A stretch of 64,000 bases of DNA from Flavobacterium bernardetii (GTDB lineage: Bacteria; Bacteroidota; Bacteroidia; Flavobacteriales; Flavobacteriaceae). Under the pieces are notes generated by a model, which was not told where the DNA came from, ran no database searches, and saw only the letters and a program-made list of their open reading frames with translations. The stretch spans positions 1 to 64,000 of the forward strand of contig NZ_JAANOQ010000010.1 of the NCBI RefSeq assembly GCF_011305415.1. The letters run 5' to 3'. Numbering within the stretch: the first letter of the stretch is position 1; every line of letters starts with the position of its first letter. A program made the translations under genes and the position numbers. Shown piece by piece: positions 1 to 7,673 of the stretch.

Positions 1-13
1 CCTTCTTTTATTA

Positions 14-46
14 AAGCCTCAATCTTTTAGATTGAGGCTTTTTTTT
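14..46 (+). terminator. Rho-independent terminator of a gene left of the window
   Basis: A perfect 12-bp stem (AAGCCTCAATCT, 3-nt loop, AGATTGAGGCTT) is followed by a run of T on the plus strand. It must serve a plus-strand gene whose body lies left of position 1. Confidence 0.85.
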
Positions 47-61
47 ACCTAAATCTAGTCC

Positions 62-480
62 CGATGGGACTTTTTTTTGATTAATCTGAACTTGTTTCAG
101 ATTCTTTTTGTTTTTAGCAGTTTTTAACTTATGAATAGGAGTGTAAAATTGGGTGAAGTGGCTTTTTTGTTGCTGAATGTCTCCTTTCTTAGTGTTAAAA
201 GTCTCTTTTTTTTGATAACCTAATCTTTAAATATCGTCTCTATAGGACGATTTTTTTGCTTAATTTGAACTTGTTTCAGTTTCTTTTTTGTTTATAGGAA
301 AGTATGTCTTATGAAATTCTATGCGTTAGTGGGTGGAGTGGCATCCTTTTTAACCTATATGTCTTCCCGATGGGACGATTTTTTTGTTTAATTTGAACTT
401 GTTTCAGATTCTTTTTTGTTTATAGCAGTTTATATCTTATGAAAATCTATGCGTTAGTGGGTGGAGTGGCATCCTTTTTT
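62..480. repeat. Three degenerate copies of a ~110-bp repeat
   Basis: Copies begin near 62, 240 and 368. Each opens with a short GGGAC or GGACG hairpin plus T-run (57-78, 233-257, 366-385), continues with a palindrome of the form TGAACTTGTTTCAG, a T-rich block with TTTGTTTATAG, and then an ATG followed by GTGGGTGGAGTGGCATCC (copies 2 and 3 nearly identical, copy 1 diverged). The palindrome belongs to a dispersed family seen again, reverse-complemented, at 16104-16124. The unit combines terminator-like and translatable parts; its function is unknown. Confidence 0.7.
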
Positions 481-579
481 TTGTTGCTTACATGTTTCAA
501 TACCAAACGTTTGCAACAAAATAAAAGATATAGCGGAACACACGACCTCGTTGTAAGACTAAACCTGTGGTTAAAGTAA
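439..579 (+). CDS. Possible 46-residue hydrophobic peptide in repeat copy 3
   Basis: An ATG in repeat copy 3 opens a 46-codon frame: lysine start, a hydrophobic stretch of about 16 residues ending in LLLTC, then a basic tail rich in K and R. The equivalent ATG of copy 2 (311) gives a 26-residue peptide with the same first 13 residues apart from one substitution; copy 1 (132) gives an unrelated-looking hydrophobic 30-mer. The design (short, one hydrophobic helix, basic tail, repeated locally) is what type I toxin peptides look like, but no homology is claimed and chance translation of a repeat is at least as likely. Confidence 0.25.
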   Translation: MKIYALVGGVASFFLLLTCFNTKRLQQNKRYSGTHDLVVRLNLWLK

Positions 580-1072
580 TACTTGTGCAACGAGGGAACG
601 CCCAGAAAAGAAAACATGAGTAATAATAAATATGTTTTTTGGTAATAAATGCTCTAATTATGACTGCATTTATGTTTTTTAGAGGTAAATTCAATCGTTT
701 TTAAGAAGGGGAATTGGATGTTGTGGATGTTTTTTATATAAAATTCTCTTACTAAATGGATGGAATTATTCTAATTTCGTTTCTTAAGATAAAAGTATTC
801 TTTATTGTTTTTTTATTCTTCATTTGTTCTTTATTCTGTTTTGTGTTTGTCTGTTTAAGCAATTTTGGGATTGATTCTAATTACTTGTAAATGAAGTGTA
901 TTTATTAAAAGGTGGATTGTATCCTGTGTAGGTTAAAGTACTGCTGTTAATTCGTGCAGATTGGAATATTGTATAGAAAGTATTTTATCTTTAGGAGATA
1001 AAATAATTTATTGAAGAGTGATTTTCGTAACTGTTTTTAGTGTGAAAAACATCATTTTTTTTAAAATTAAGC
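580..1072. other. AT-rich intergenic stretch without a recognisable gene
   Basis: No open frame of credible length on either strand. At its left edge an 8-bp inverted repeat, CCTCGTTG (546-553) and CAACGAGG (588-595), spans the end of the small ORF. The rest is T-rich, low-complexity sequence with nothing I can name. Confidence 0.5.
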
Positions 1073-1098
1073 AAAAAAAAGAGTCCCGTTTGGGACTC
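1073..1098 (-). terminator. Terminator of the TPR membrane protein gene
   Basis: GAGTCCC, a 4-nt loop and GGGACTC form a 7-bp stem. On the minus strand it is followed by a run of eight T, 9 nt after the stop codon of the gene ending at 1107. Confidence 0.85.
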
Positions 1099-1106
1099 TT
1101 AAAGTA

Positions 1107-1622
1107 TTAAATTCTTTTCAATTGTTGTTTCATCATTACAATTTGATCTTTCAACATATTGTGTTTGTCTAATTTTTTAGCTTCACCTAATAATTTCTCT
1201 GCTTCTATTTTTCTTCTTTTTGAAGCGGCAATTCCTGCTAATTGTAATTTGGCTAAGGCTAAATCTTGATCCATGCTTAAACCTAATTCAATTGCTTTTC
1301 TGAAGTATTTTTCAGCTTGATGTAAGTTAGTTTGAGAAACCATTAAGCCATTTAGGTAGTTGTAATACCCTTGTTGTTTTTTTACTAAAGCCGTATCTGG
1401 ATTGCTAATCATATCTAAATATTTCTTTGCTCCTTCAAAATTTTGCTTTCTTAATTGTAGAAAAGACAAGATAATTAACTCGTTTTTAAAATAAAATAAG
1501 ATAAAAATAGCTGATAATAGTAGTAAGAAAATACCATTTCCTATATTTCCTTCTGTAAATTGATAGATTGCAAACGCTATAATACTCGCAGCAACAATAA
1601 GTTTTATGTTTTTATTGAACAT
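1107..1622 (-). CDS. Small membrane-anchored TPR protein
   Basis: 171 residues. The first 50 hold two hydrophobic segments (about 8-22 and 28-48), so the protein is probably held in the inner membrane with the rest soluble. Residues about 55-165 read as two to three helix-turn-helix TPR-like units (for example a segment with AEKYFRKAIELG), a protein-binding scaffold. The start is the ATG at 1622; a TTG seven codons upstream lies inside the promoter element at 1641-1648 and is unlikely. Single gene, divergent from rpmH, with its own terminator. The specific role is unknown; TPR assignment is by pattern, membrane topology is inferred. Confidence 0.75.
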   Translation of the reverse strand: MFNKNIKLIVAASIIAFAIYQFTEGNIGNGIFLLLLSAIFILFYFKNELIILSFLQLRKQNFEGAKKYLDMISNPDTALVKKQQGYYNYLNGLMVSQTNLHQAEKYFRKAIELGLSMDQDLALAKLQLAGIAASKRRKIEAEKLLGEAKKLDKHNMLKDQIVMMKQQLKRI

Positions 1623-1640
1623 GATTTTTAGTTTAGATTG

Positions 1641-1648
1641 CAAAGGTA
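1641..1648 (-). promoter_or_regulatory. Minus-strand -7 promoter element (TACCTTTG)
   Basis: Reverse complement reads TACCTTTG, a full match to the Bacteroidota -7 consensus TAnnTTTG, 18 nt upstream of the ATG at 1622. No clear -33 TTG is seen. Confidence 0.55.
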
Positions 1649-1682
1649 ATAAAATCTATTAAAAATATTTTTAAAAAAGTAT

Positions 1683-1712
1683 TTGTATTTGAAAAAAGTC
1701 TTTGTATATTTG
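1683..1712 (+). promoter_or_regulatory. rpmH promoter (TTG - 19 nt - TATATTTG)
   Basis: TTG at 1683-1685, a 19-nt spacer and TATATTTG at 1705-1712 match the flavobacterial primary sigma-factor consensus. The predicted start of transcription leaves a leader of about 50 nt before rpmH. Confidence 0.75.
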
Positions 1713-1771
1713 CACTCGGTTTAAAGAAAGCCATTTATTAAAGAATTATATAGAATTTAAAAATACTAGCA

Positions 1772-1933
1772 ATGAGTAAGAGAACGTTTCAACCATCAAA
1801 GAGAAAAAGAAGAAATAAGCACGGTTTCATGGACAGAATGTCATCTCCTAACGGAAGAAAAGTGCTTGCTCGTCGTAGAGCTAAAGGAAGACATAAATTG
1901 ACTGTATCTTGTGAACCAAGACATAAAAAATAA
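1772..1933 (+). CDS. rpmH: 50S ribosomal protein L34
   Basis: 53 residues, rich in Arg and Lys. The N-terminal [19 protein letters not shown] and the internal [13 protein letters not shown] are the L34 signature; length is normal for Bacteroidota (E. coli 46). L34 binds 23S rRNA in the large ribosomal subunit. It has a consensus promoter upstream and a strong terminator 25 nt downstream, so it is probably a separate transcript from carB. In many bacteria rpmH lies by dnaA and rnpA; here it precedes carB. Confidence 0.97.
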   Translation: MSKRTFQPSKRKRRNKHGFMDRMSSPNGRKVLARRRAKGRHKLTVSCEPRHKK

Positions 1934-1958
1934 TGTTTTTATTTAAATAAAATATCAG

Positions 1959-1991
1959 GGTGTTACTATTTTTATAGTAGCACCTTTTTTT
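1959..1991 (+). terminator. Terminator after rpmH
   Basis: GGTGTTACTAT, a 4-nt T loop and ATAGTAGCACC form an 11-bp stem with one G-T pair, followed by seven T. It separates rpmH from carB. Confidence 0.85.
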
Positions 1992-2032
1992 ATAATTGCG
2001 AAGTAATACAACCCACAACAACAACACACAAC

Positions 2033-4888
2033 ATGCCAAAAGACAATTCAATTAAATCGGTATTAATTATTGGTTCTGGACCAATTGTAATCGGACAAGC
2101 TTGCGAATTTGATTATGCTGGATCACAATCAGCGCGCTCTTTAAGAGAAGAAGGAATTGAAGTTATTCTTATCAATTCGAACCCTGCAACTATCATGACT
2201 GATCCAACTATGGCGGATCATGTGTATTTAAAACCTCTTACCACTAAATCTATTATAGAAATCCTTAAAGCACATCCTCAAATTGATGCTGTTTTACCAA
2301 CAATGGGTGGACAAACTGCGTTAAACTTGTGTATTGAGGCAGATGAAAAAGGAATTTGGAAAGATTTTAACGTAAGATTAATTGGAGTTGATATCAATGC
2401 GATTAATATTACGGAAGATAGAGAACAGTTTAAAAACTTATTAAATAAAATCGGGATTCCTCAAGCGCCTGCTAAGACGGCTAATTCTTTCTTAAAAGGG
2501 AAAGAGATTGAGCAAGAATTCGGTTTTCCTTTGGTAATTCGTCCTTCGTTTACTTTGGGTGGAACTGGAGCGGCGATTATTTATAAAAAAGAAGATTTTG
2601 ATGCAGCTTTAACTTATGGTTTAGAAGCTTCACCGATTCACGAAGTTTTGATTGACAAAGCTTTAATGGGTTGGAAAGAATACGAATTAGAATTATTACG
2701 TGACAGTAATGATAACGTGGTTATTATCTGTACGATTGAAAATATGGATCCAATGGGAATTCATACTGGAGATTCTATTACTGTGGCGCCAGCGATGACT
2801 TTATCGGACACAACTTTTCAAAGAATGCGTGATATGGCCATCTTAATGATGCGTTCTATCGGGAATTTTGCAGGAGGTTGTAACGTACAATTCGCGGTTT
2901 CACCAGATGAAAAAGAAGATATTGTGGCGATTGAAATCAATCCTCGTGTGTCTCGTTCTTCGGCATTGGCTTCAAAAGCTACGGGTTATCCAATTGCGAA
3001 AATCGCTTCGAAATTAGCTTTAGGATATAACTTAGATGAATTACAAAATCAAATTACTAAATCGACTTCTGCTTTATTTGAGCCGACTTTAGATTATGTA
3101 ATCGTAAAAATACCACGTTGGAACTTTGATAAATTTGAAGGTGCGGATAGAACTTTAGGTCTTCAAATGAAATCTGTTGGAGAAGTAATGGGAATTGGAC
3201 GTTCGTTCCAGGAAGCTTTACACAAAGCGACTCAATCTTTAGAGATTAAACGAAATGGGTTAGGAGCTGACGGAAAAGGATATAGCAACTACGACCAAAT
3301 TATTGAAAAACTAACGTTTGCAAGTTGGGATAGAGTTTTTGTTATTTATGATGCTATTGCGATGGGAATTCCATTAAGTAGAATTCATGAAATCACAAAA
3401 ATTGACATGTGGTTCTTAAAACAATATGAAGAATTATTCCACTTAGAGAAAGAAATTTCGAAATATAAAATTGATTCTTTACCAAAAGAATTATTACTTG
3501 AAGCTAAGCAAAAAGGGTACGGAGACAGACAAATTGCTCATATGATGGGTTGTTTGGAAAGTCAGGTTCACAAATTACGCGATGAAATGAACATTCAACG
3601 TGTGTATAAATTAGTGGATACTTGTGCGGCAGAATTTAAAGCACAAACGCCTTATTATTACTCGACTTTTGAAGCAGAGATTGAAAAAGCAGATGGTACA
3701 AGATACGTTCATAACGAAAGTATTGTAACCGACAAGAAGAAAGTAGTGGTTTTAGGTTCTGGACCGAATAGAATTGGACAAGGAATTGAGTTCGATTATT
3801 CATGTGTTCATGGGGTTTTAGCTGCGAAAGAATGTGGTTATGAAACGATTATGATTAACTGTAATCCAGAAACGGTTTCTACTGATTTTGATACGGCGGA
3901 TAAATTGTATTTCGAACCGGTTTTCTGGGAACATATTTACGACATCATTCAGCATGAAAAACCTGAAGGTGTAATTGTACAGTTAGGTGGTCAGACTGCT
4001 TTGAAATTAGCGGAAAAATTATCTAAATATGGGATTAAAATTTTAGGAACTTCGTTTGATGCGTTAGATTTAGCGGAAGATAGAGGAAGATTCTCAGATT
4101 TATTAACTGAATTAAAAATTCCTTTCCCACAATTCGGGATTGCGGAGAGTGCGGAAGAAGCTACACAATTAGCAGACACGTTAGATTTCCCATTATTAGT
4201 GCGTCCTTCTTATGTTTTGGGTGGACAAGGGATGAAAATCGTAATTAACAAACAAGAATTAGAAGAGCATGTCATTGATTTATTAAAATCGATTCCTGGA
4301 AATAAATTATTATTGGATCATTATTTAGATGGTGCGATAGAAGCAGAAGCAGATGCGATTTGCGACGCCGATGGAAATGTTTACATTATCGGAATTATGG
4401 AGCATATTGAGCCTTGTGGGGTGCATTCTGGAGATAGTAATGCTACTTTACCACCGTTTAACTTAGGTGAATTTGTGATGCAACAAATTAAAGATCATAC
4501 GGAGAAAATTGCTGTAGCTTTAAAAACAGTTGGATTGATTAACATTCAGTTTGCGATTAAAGACGATATCGTTTATATTATTGAAGCGAATCCAAGAGCG
4601 TCTCGTACGGTGCCGTTTATTGCGAAAGCGTATGGTGAGCCTTATGTGAACTATGCTACGAAAGTGATGTTAGGTCATAATAAAGTAACTGATTTTACTT
4701 TTGAACCGAAATTAAATGGGTATGCGATTAAGCAACCAGTTTTCTCTTTTAGTAAGTTCCCGAATGTGAATAAAGCTTTAGGACCAGAGATGAAGAGTAC
4801 AGGAGAAAGTATTTTGTTTATTGATGATTTAAAAGACGATCAGTTTTACGATTTATACGCAAGAAGAAAAATGTATTTGACGAAGTAG
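2033..4888 (+). CDS. carB: Carbamoyl-phosphate synthase large subunit, without MGS domain
   Basis: 951 residues. CarB uses ammonia delivered by the CarA glutaminase, bicarbonate and two ATP to make carbamoyl phosphate for pyrimidine and arginine synthesis. The two homologous halves are clear: first half GSGPIVIGQACEFDYAG at 14-30 and ATP-grasp motif RPSFTLGGTG at 170-179; second half GSGPNRIGQGIEFDY near 575, RPSYVLGGQG near 724 and EANPRASR near 851. E. coli CarB has about 1073 residues; this protein stops where the C-terminal MGS-like allosteric domain (UMP, IMP and ornithine site) would begin, and the frame ends cleanly, so it is a natural short form. carA is not adjacent. Start is the ATG after an A/C-rich leader. 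Confidence 0.97.
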   Translation: MPKDNSIKSVLIIGSGPIVIGQACEFDYAGSQSARSLREEGIEVILINSNPATIMTDPTMADHVYLKPLTTKSIIEILKAHPQIDAVLPTMGGQTALNLCIEADEKGIWKDFNVRLIGVDINAINITEDREQFKNLLNKIGIPQAPAKTANSFLKGKEIEQEFGFPLVIRPSFTLGGTGAAIIYKKEDFDAALTYGLEASPIHEVLIDKALMGWKEYELELLRDSNDNVVIICTIENMDPMGIHTGDSITVAPAMTLSDTTFQRMRDMAILMMRSIGNFAGGCNVQFAVSPDEKEDIVAIEINPRVSRSSALASKATGYPIAKIASKLALGYNLDELQNQITKSTSALFEPTLDYVIVKIPRWNFDKFEGADRTLGLQMKSVGEVMGIGRSFQEALHKATQSLEIKRNGLGADGKGYSNYDQIIEKLTFASWDRVFVIYDAIAMGIPLSRIHEITKIDMWFLKQYEELFHLEKEISKYKIDSLPKELLLEAKQKGYGDRQIAHMMGCLESQVHKLRDEMNIQRVYKLVDTCAAEFKAQTPYYYSTFEAEIEKADGTRYVHNESIVTDKKKVVVLGSGPNRIGQGIEFDYSCVHGVLAAKECGYETIMINCNPETVSTDFDTADKLYFEPVFWEHIYDIIQHEKPEGVIVQLGGQTALKLAEKLSKYGIKILGTSFDALDLAEDRGRFSDLLTELKIPFPQFGIAESAEEATQLADTLDFPLLVRPSYVLGGQGMKIVINKQELEEHVIDLLKSIPGNKLLLDHYLDGAIEAEADAICDADGNVYIIGIMEHIEPCGVHSGDSNATLPPFNLGEFVMQQIKDHTEKIAVALKTVGLINIQFAIKDDIVYIIEANPRASRTVPFIAKAYGEPYVNYATKVMLGHNKVTDFTFEPKLNGYAIKQPVFSFSKFPNVNKALGPEMKSTGESILFIDDLKDDQFYDLYARRKMYLTK

Positions 4889-4900
4889 TGTCTTCGGGAG

Positions 4901-4919
4901 CACTTCGACAGGCTCAGTG
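4901..4919. repeat. Dispersed intergenic motif with CACT/AGTG ends
   Basis: CACTTCGACAGGCTCAGTG, a short interrupted inverted repeat directly after carB. Elements of this wording recur between genes in many Bacteroidota; only this copy is seen in the window, so the repeat label rests on general knowledge. Confidence 0.4.
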
Positions 4920-4950
4920 TGACACATTGGTTACTATATAACATTAAAAA

Positions 4951-4986
4951 AAATCCAAATCTCAATTACGAGGTTTGGATTTTTTG
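4951..4986. terminator. Terminator hairpin after carB, ATCCAAAT family copy 1
   Basis: AAATCCAAATCTC, a 6-nt loop and GAGGTTTGGATTT form a 13-bp stem (one G-T pair) flanked by A and T runs, so it can act in both directions. The same stem wording recurs at 6206-6245 and 10399-10437. Confidence 0.75.
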
Positions 4987-5012
4987 GTTTTATATGGTGT
5001 TTATAAAGTTTC

Positions 5013-5285
5013 ACCATACGTTAATAGAGTTTTACCATTCGTATTTAGACTTTTACCATACGTTAATAGAGTTTTACCATTCGTATTTAGACTTTTACCA
5101 TACGTTAATAGAGTTTTACCATTCGCATTTAGACTTTTACCATGCGTTAATAGAGTTTTACCATTCGCATTTAGACTTTTACCACGCGTTAATAGAGTTT
5201 TACCATTCGCATTTAGAGTTTCACCATGCGTTAATAGAGTTTTACCATTCGCATTTAGAGTTTCACCATGCGTTAATAGAGATTT
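5013..5285. repeat. Tandem array: 13 copies of 21 bp, paired as 42-bp units
   Basis: Exactly 273 bp. The 21-bp unit follows ACCATnCGtnnnTAGAnTTT. Odd copies read ACCATACGTTAATAGAGTTT and even copies ACCATTCGTATTTAGACTTT (plus one T), giving six 42-bp repeats and a final half. Copies are 80-95% identical; later ones carry GCG or CGC in place of ACG. Because 21 is divisible by three, two plus-strand frames stay open (periodic 7-residue peptides), but these run on from the terminator and have no credible start, so the array is most likely non-coding. It lies between the 3' ends of two converging genes. Confidence 0.95.
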
Positions 5286-5293
5286 CTAAGCTA

Positions 5294-6019
5294 TTAATTT
5301 TGATTTAGACCTCTGAATTTTAATTTTATGAATGCTTTATGATATGGTTGCGCTTCTTGTCCTAATGATTTTAGATAAGCTTTTGCTTCTGTCATTAGTT
5401 TTATGATGTTGTTATCAGTTAGATACAAGATTTTGTTTCTGTTTAAGCGGGCGGTTATTAGTTCGTTTCCTGCTGCGTTTACGAAACTACTTAATGTGCT
5501 TAATTCTTGTTGAAAGGTTTGTAGGTTATCCACACTAATATCGCTTTCGTTGGGTTGATATTCTGGATGAGAGGCTACTAAATTGATAAGTGTTGCCAGA
5601 TTTGCGATTCTGCTGTCGTAACTCATTTGTGAGGTTGAGATTCCGGTTGTTTCTGAGGTTTCTGGGTTTATGGCTTTTGCTTTGTTATCTCCACGGACTT
5701 TTTTCACATGGTTCATGATGTTTTCTTTATCGGTTGCAGTGATGTTTAATGACTTTGAGAAGTTGAGTATTTTTGTAGATGTTCTTCCTAATTTTTCGAT
5801 AGCGACTTCTCTGTTGGCTACTGCGTTTTTGTAGCTTGGAATTTTGCTATTTAAGGTGATGATTGCACTATCAATGGCTATTTTGATAGCGATTAGATTG
5901 TCTAGTTGAATGTTTATGTTTGAGGGATTGTACATAGCGCCCATTTCTTGTAAAATTTGAATGCCTGTGCCTAAGTTTGCTACGTTTTTTACGTGTCCTA
6001 CCTCTGATGTTGATGCCAT
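5294..6019 (-). CDS. Uncharacterised helical protein
   Basis: 241 residues, no signal peptide, no membrane segment, no cysteine. The sequence is predicted to be mostly helical: a long heptad-like stretch in about 40-110 and a second helical block in about 135-235, separated by a Ser/Thr-rich linker near 120-135 (SETTGISTSQ). I do not recognise the family. Upstream on the minus strand TAATTTTG (6074-6081) fits the -7 promoter element. Its stop codon lies 9 bp from the 21-bp tandem array. Single gene; function unknown. It could be a structural or packing protein, but nothing in the sequence proves that. Confidence 0.75.
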   Translation of the reverse strand: MASTSEVGHVKNVANLGTGIQILQEMGAMYNPSNINIQLDNLIAIKIAIDSAIITLNSKIPSYKNAVANREVAIEKLGRTSTKILNFSKSLNITATDKENIMNHVKKVRGDNKAKAINPETSETTGISTSQMSYDSRIANLATLINLVASHPEYQPNESDISVDNLQTFQQELSTLSSFVNAAGNELITARLNRNKILYLTDNNIIKLMTEAKAYLKSLGQEAQPYHKAFIKLKFRGLNQN

Positions 6020-6155
6020 AATTTTGTGTTTTGTGTTTTATAGGTTATTTACTACGATTATATTAATCGCGAGCAAAATTATTACGTTGAGAATATTTTA
6101 TTTACGGCTATTTCGTAAAAAATGTTAATTTTTGTTTTGTGGTTTTTATTAAATG

Positions 6156-6186
6156 ACCACGCGAAGGGATTCGCGCGGTAGCGGGG
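6156..6186. repeat. GC-rich hairpin repeat, copy 1
   Basis: ACCACGCGAA, a 4-nt loop and TTCGCGCGGT form a 10-bp hairpin (one mismatch), followed by AGCGGGG. A near-identical copy lies at 6272-6302. Its base composition stands out sharply from the surrounding AT-rich DNA. Confidence 0.8.
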
Positions 6187-6205
6187 TTTTGTAAAATACA
6201 AGCAT

Positions 6206-6245
6206 AAAAAAATCCAAATTTCAGGGATGAAATTTGGATTTTTTT
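6206..6245. terminator. Bidirectional terminator hairpin, ATCCAAAT family copy 2
   Basis: AATCCAAATTTCA, loop GGGA and TGAAATTTGGATT form a perfect 13-bp stem, extended by pairing A and T runs. It sits between the two GC-rich hairpin copies and can end the minus-strand gene 6323-7591. Confidence 0.75.
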
Positions 6246-6271
6246 GTGTGGTTTTGTTTTTTTGCTTTGTT

Positions 6272-6302
6272 ACCACGCGAAAGGATTCGCGCGGTAGCGG
6301 GG
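6272..6302. repeat. GC-rich hairpin repeat, copy 2
   Basis: Same as 6156-6186 with 3-4 differences, 116 bp further on, and followed by a longer G-rich run (to 6315). Confidence 0.8.
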
Positions 6303-6322
6303 GGGAGCGGGGGGGTAAAAAT

Positions 6323-7591
6323 TTATTCTATTACCATTTTTTGAGTTACAGTTTTTCCATCTTCGTTAGTTATTTTTACCAAATAAATTCCTTTTTTTAA
6401 ATTTGTTTCAATTTGATTTGTAGTATTAACTTCTTTTTTTGTAAAAACTAATTGCCCGAGTATATCATAAATTTCTAGACTGCCACTTTGTAAACTGTTT
6501 ATACTAAAATTACCCTTATTAGGGTTTGGATATAAACTGTAATTAAATAAGTCAAAATCATTTGTACTTAAACCATTTGATATTTTACGTATTTTATCAT
6601 TTCCAATTTCTGTAATATATAAGTTGGATGAAGCATCAAAAATAAGATGAGTTGGCATAAGAAATAAAGCTGTTGACAAATCTCCGTCTAAACTACCTTG
6701 AACAGAACCTGAATAAGTAGATACTAAACCAGACGGAGTTATTTTTCTAATACGGTTGTTGGCTTGGTCTGCTACAAATAGATTTCCTGATCCATCTACA
6801 CAAATTCCTGTTGCCATACTAAATTTTGCCGCCGTTCCTTGACCATCTGCATAGCCTGGTGTACTTCCAGCTATAGTACTAACAATACCTAATGAATTTA
6901 TTTTTCGAATTTTTTGGTTAAATAGTTCACAAATAAAAAAATTGTTATTTGCATCTATACAAATACCTGATGGATAATCGAATTTTGCAGTAGTTCCAGT
7001 ACCGTCTTGATAACCACTTGTTGACCCTGCAACTGTTGATACTATTCCAGCAGGTGTAATTTTTCTAATACGGTTGTTACCACCATCGGCAACAAATAAA
7101 TTTCCTTGAGCATCAATACAAATTCCTTCTAAATAGCTAAATTTAGCGGTGTTTGCAGCACCATCTGCAAAACCTTGAGTTGTGCCTGCAACTGTAGTAA
7201 CCATTCCTGCAGGCGTAATTTTACGAATTTTGAAATTAAGAGCATCAGTAATATATATATTTCCTTGTGAATCAATACACATTCCATTTGGAGATTTAAA
7301 AACTGCATTTGTACCTATACCATCAGCATAGCCCTCAACACCGCTACCAGCAAAGGTTGTTACAGTATTATTTCCGCTTGGTTCTATTTTTCTAATTCGG
7401 TTATTATCAGCATCGGCTATGAAGATATTTCCTTGACTATCAATACAAATTCCCCTAGGGTCATTAAATTGTGCTAGCAATCCTGGTCCATCTAAATAAC
7501 CATAAGTAGTGCCTGCAACTGTTGTTACTTGTTGAGAAAACACAAGAGTATTTATAAACAATGTGGTAATAAAAAATAGAATCTTGCTCAT
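6323..7591 (-). CDS. Secreted NHL-repeat beta-propeller protein with T9SS sorting domain
   Basis: 422 residues. A signal peptide (residues 1-19, ending VFSQ) is followed by six NHL repeats, each with a core such as GICIDSQGNIFIADADNN followed by RIRKI, enough for one six-bladed propeller at about 22-345. Residues about 350-422 are a type A C-terminal sorting domain: YPNPNKGNF near its start, LEIYDILGQLV, then KGIYLVKI and a final QKMVIE. Such domains send proteins through the type IX secretion system to the cell surface, where they are attached or released. The ligand is unknown; NHL propellers bind proteins, glycans or nucleic acid. Single gene between repeat elements. Confidence 0.9.
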   Translation of the reverse strand: MSKILFFITTLFINTLVFSQQVTTVAGTTYGYLDGPGLLAQFNDPRGICIDSQGNIFIADADNNRIRKIEPSGNNTVTTFAGSGVEGYADGIGTNAVFKSPNGMCIDSQGNIYITDALNFKIRKITPAGMVTTVAGTTQGFADGAANTAKFSYLEGICIDAQGNLFVADGGNNRIRKITPAGIVSTVAGSTSGYQDGTGTTAKFDYPSGICIDANNNFFICELFNQKIRKINSLGIVSTIAGSTPGYADGQGTAAKFSMATGICVDGSGNLFVADQANNRIRKITPSGLVSTYSGSVQGSLDGDLSTALFLMPTHLIFDASSNLYITEIGNDKIRKISNGLSTNDFDLFNYSLYPNPNKGNFSINSLQSGSLEIYDILGQLVFTKKEVNTTNQIETNLKKGIYLVKITNEDGKTVTQKMVIE

Positions 7592-7624
7592 GGTTTTTTG
7601 TTTTTTATCATAGAATGCGCTATC

Positions 7625-7671
7625 GGGTTTTACTATAAAATTTGCAATCTTTCCAAATGCTTGTTGCAGAC
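7625..7671. repeat. Gene-flanking repeat type I, short copy
   Basis: The segment with TTTGCAATCTTTCCAAATGC and TTGTTGCAGACG aligns with the end of the longer element at 9413-9545 (CGCAATCTTGCCAAGCG, TTGTTAG). Like that copy it lies immediately 3' of a minus-strand gene, here the one ending at 7674. Confidence 0.55.
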
Positions 7672-7673
7672 GT

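Noticed and set aside
439..579. Hok-type toxin
   Set aside because: The hydrophobic start and basic tail recall Hok in style, but the family is enterobacterial and the likeness is too short to claim homology.
5013..5285. CRISPR array
   Set aside because: Units are contiguous 21-bp repeats without unique spacers, and no cas gene is present.
4919..5308. 129- and 104-residue plus-strand ORFs with seven-residue repeats
   Set aside because: They are translations of the 21-bp array; no credible start, start region overlaps a terminator, and both frames are open merely because the period is a multiple of three.
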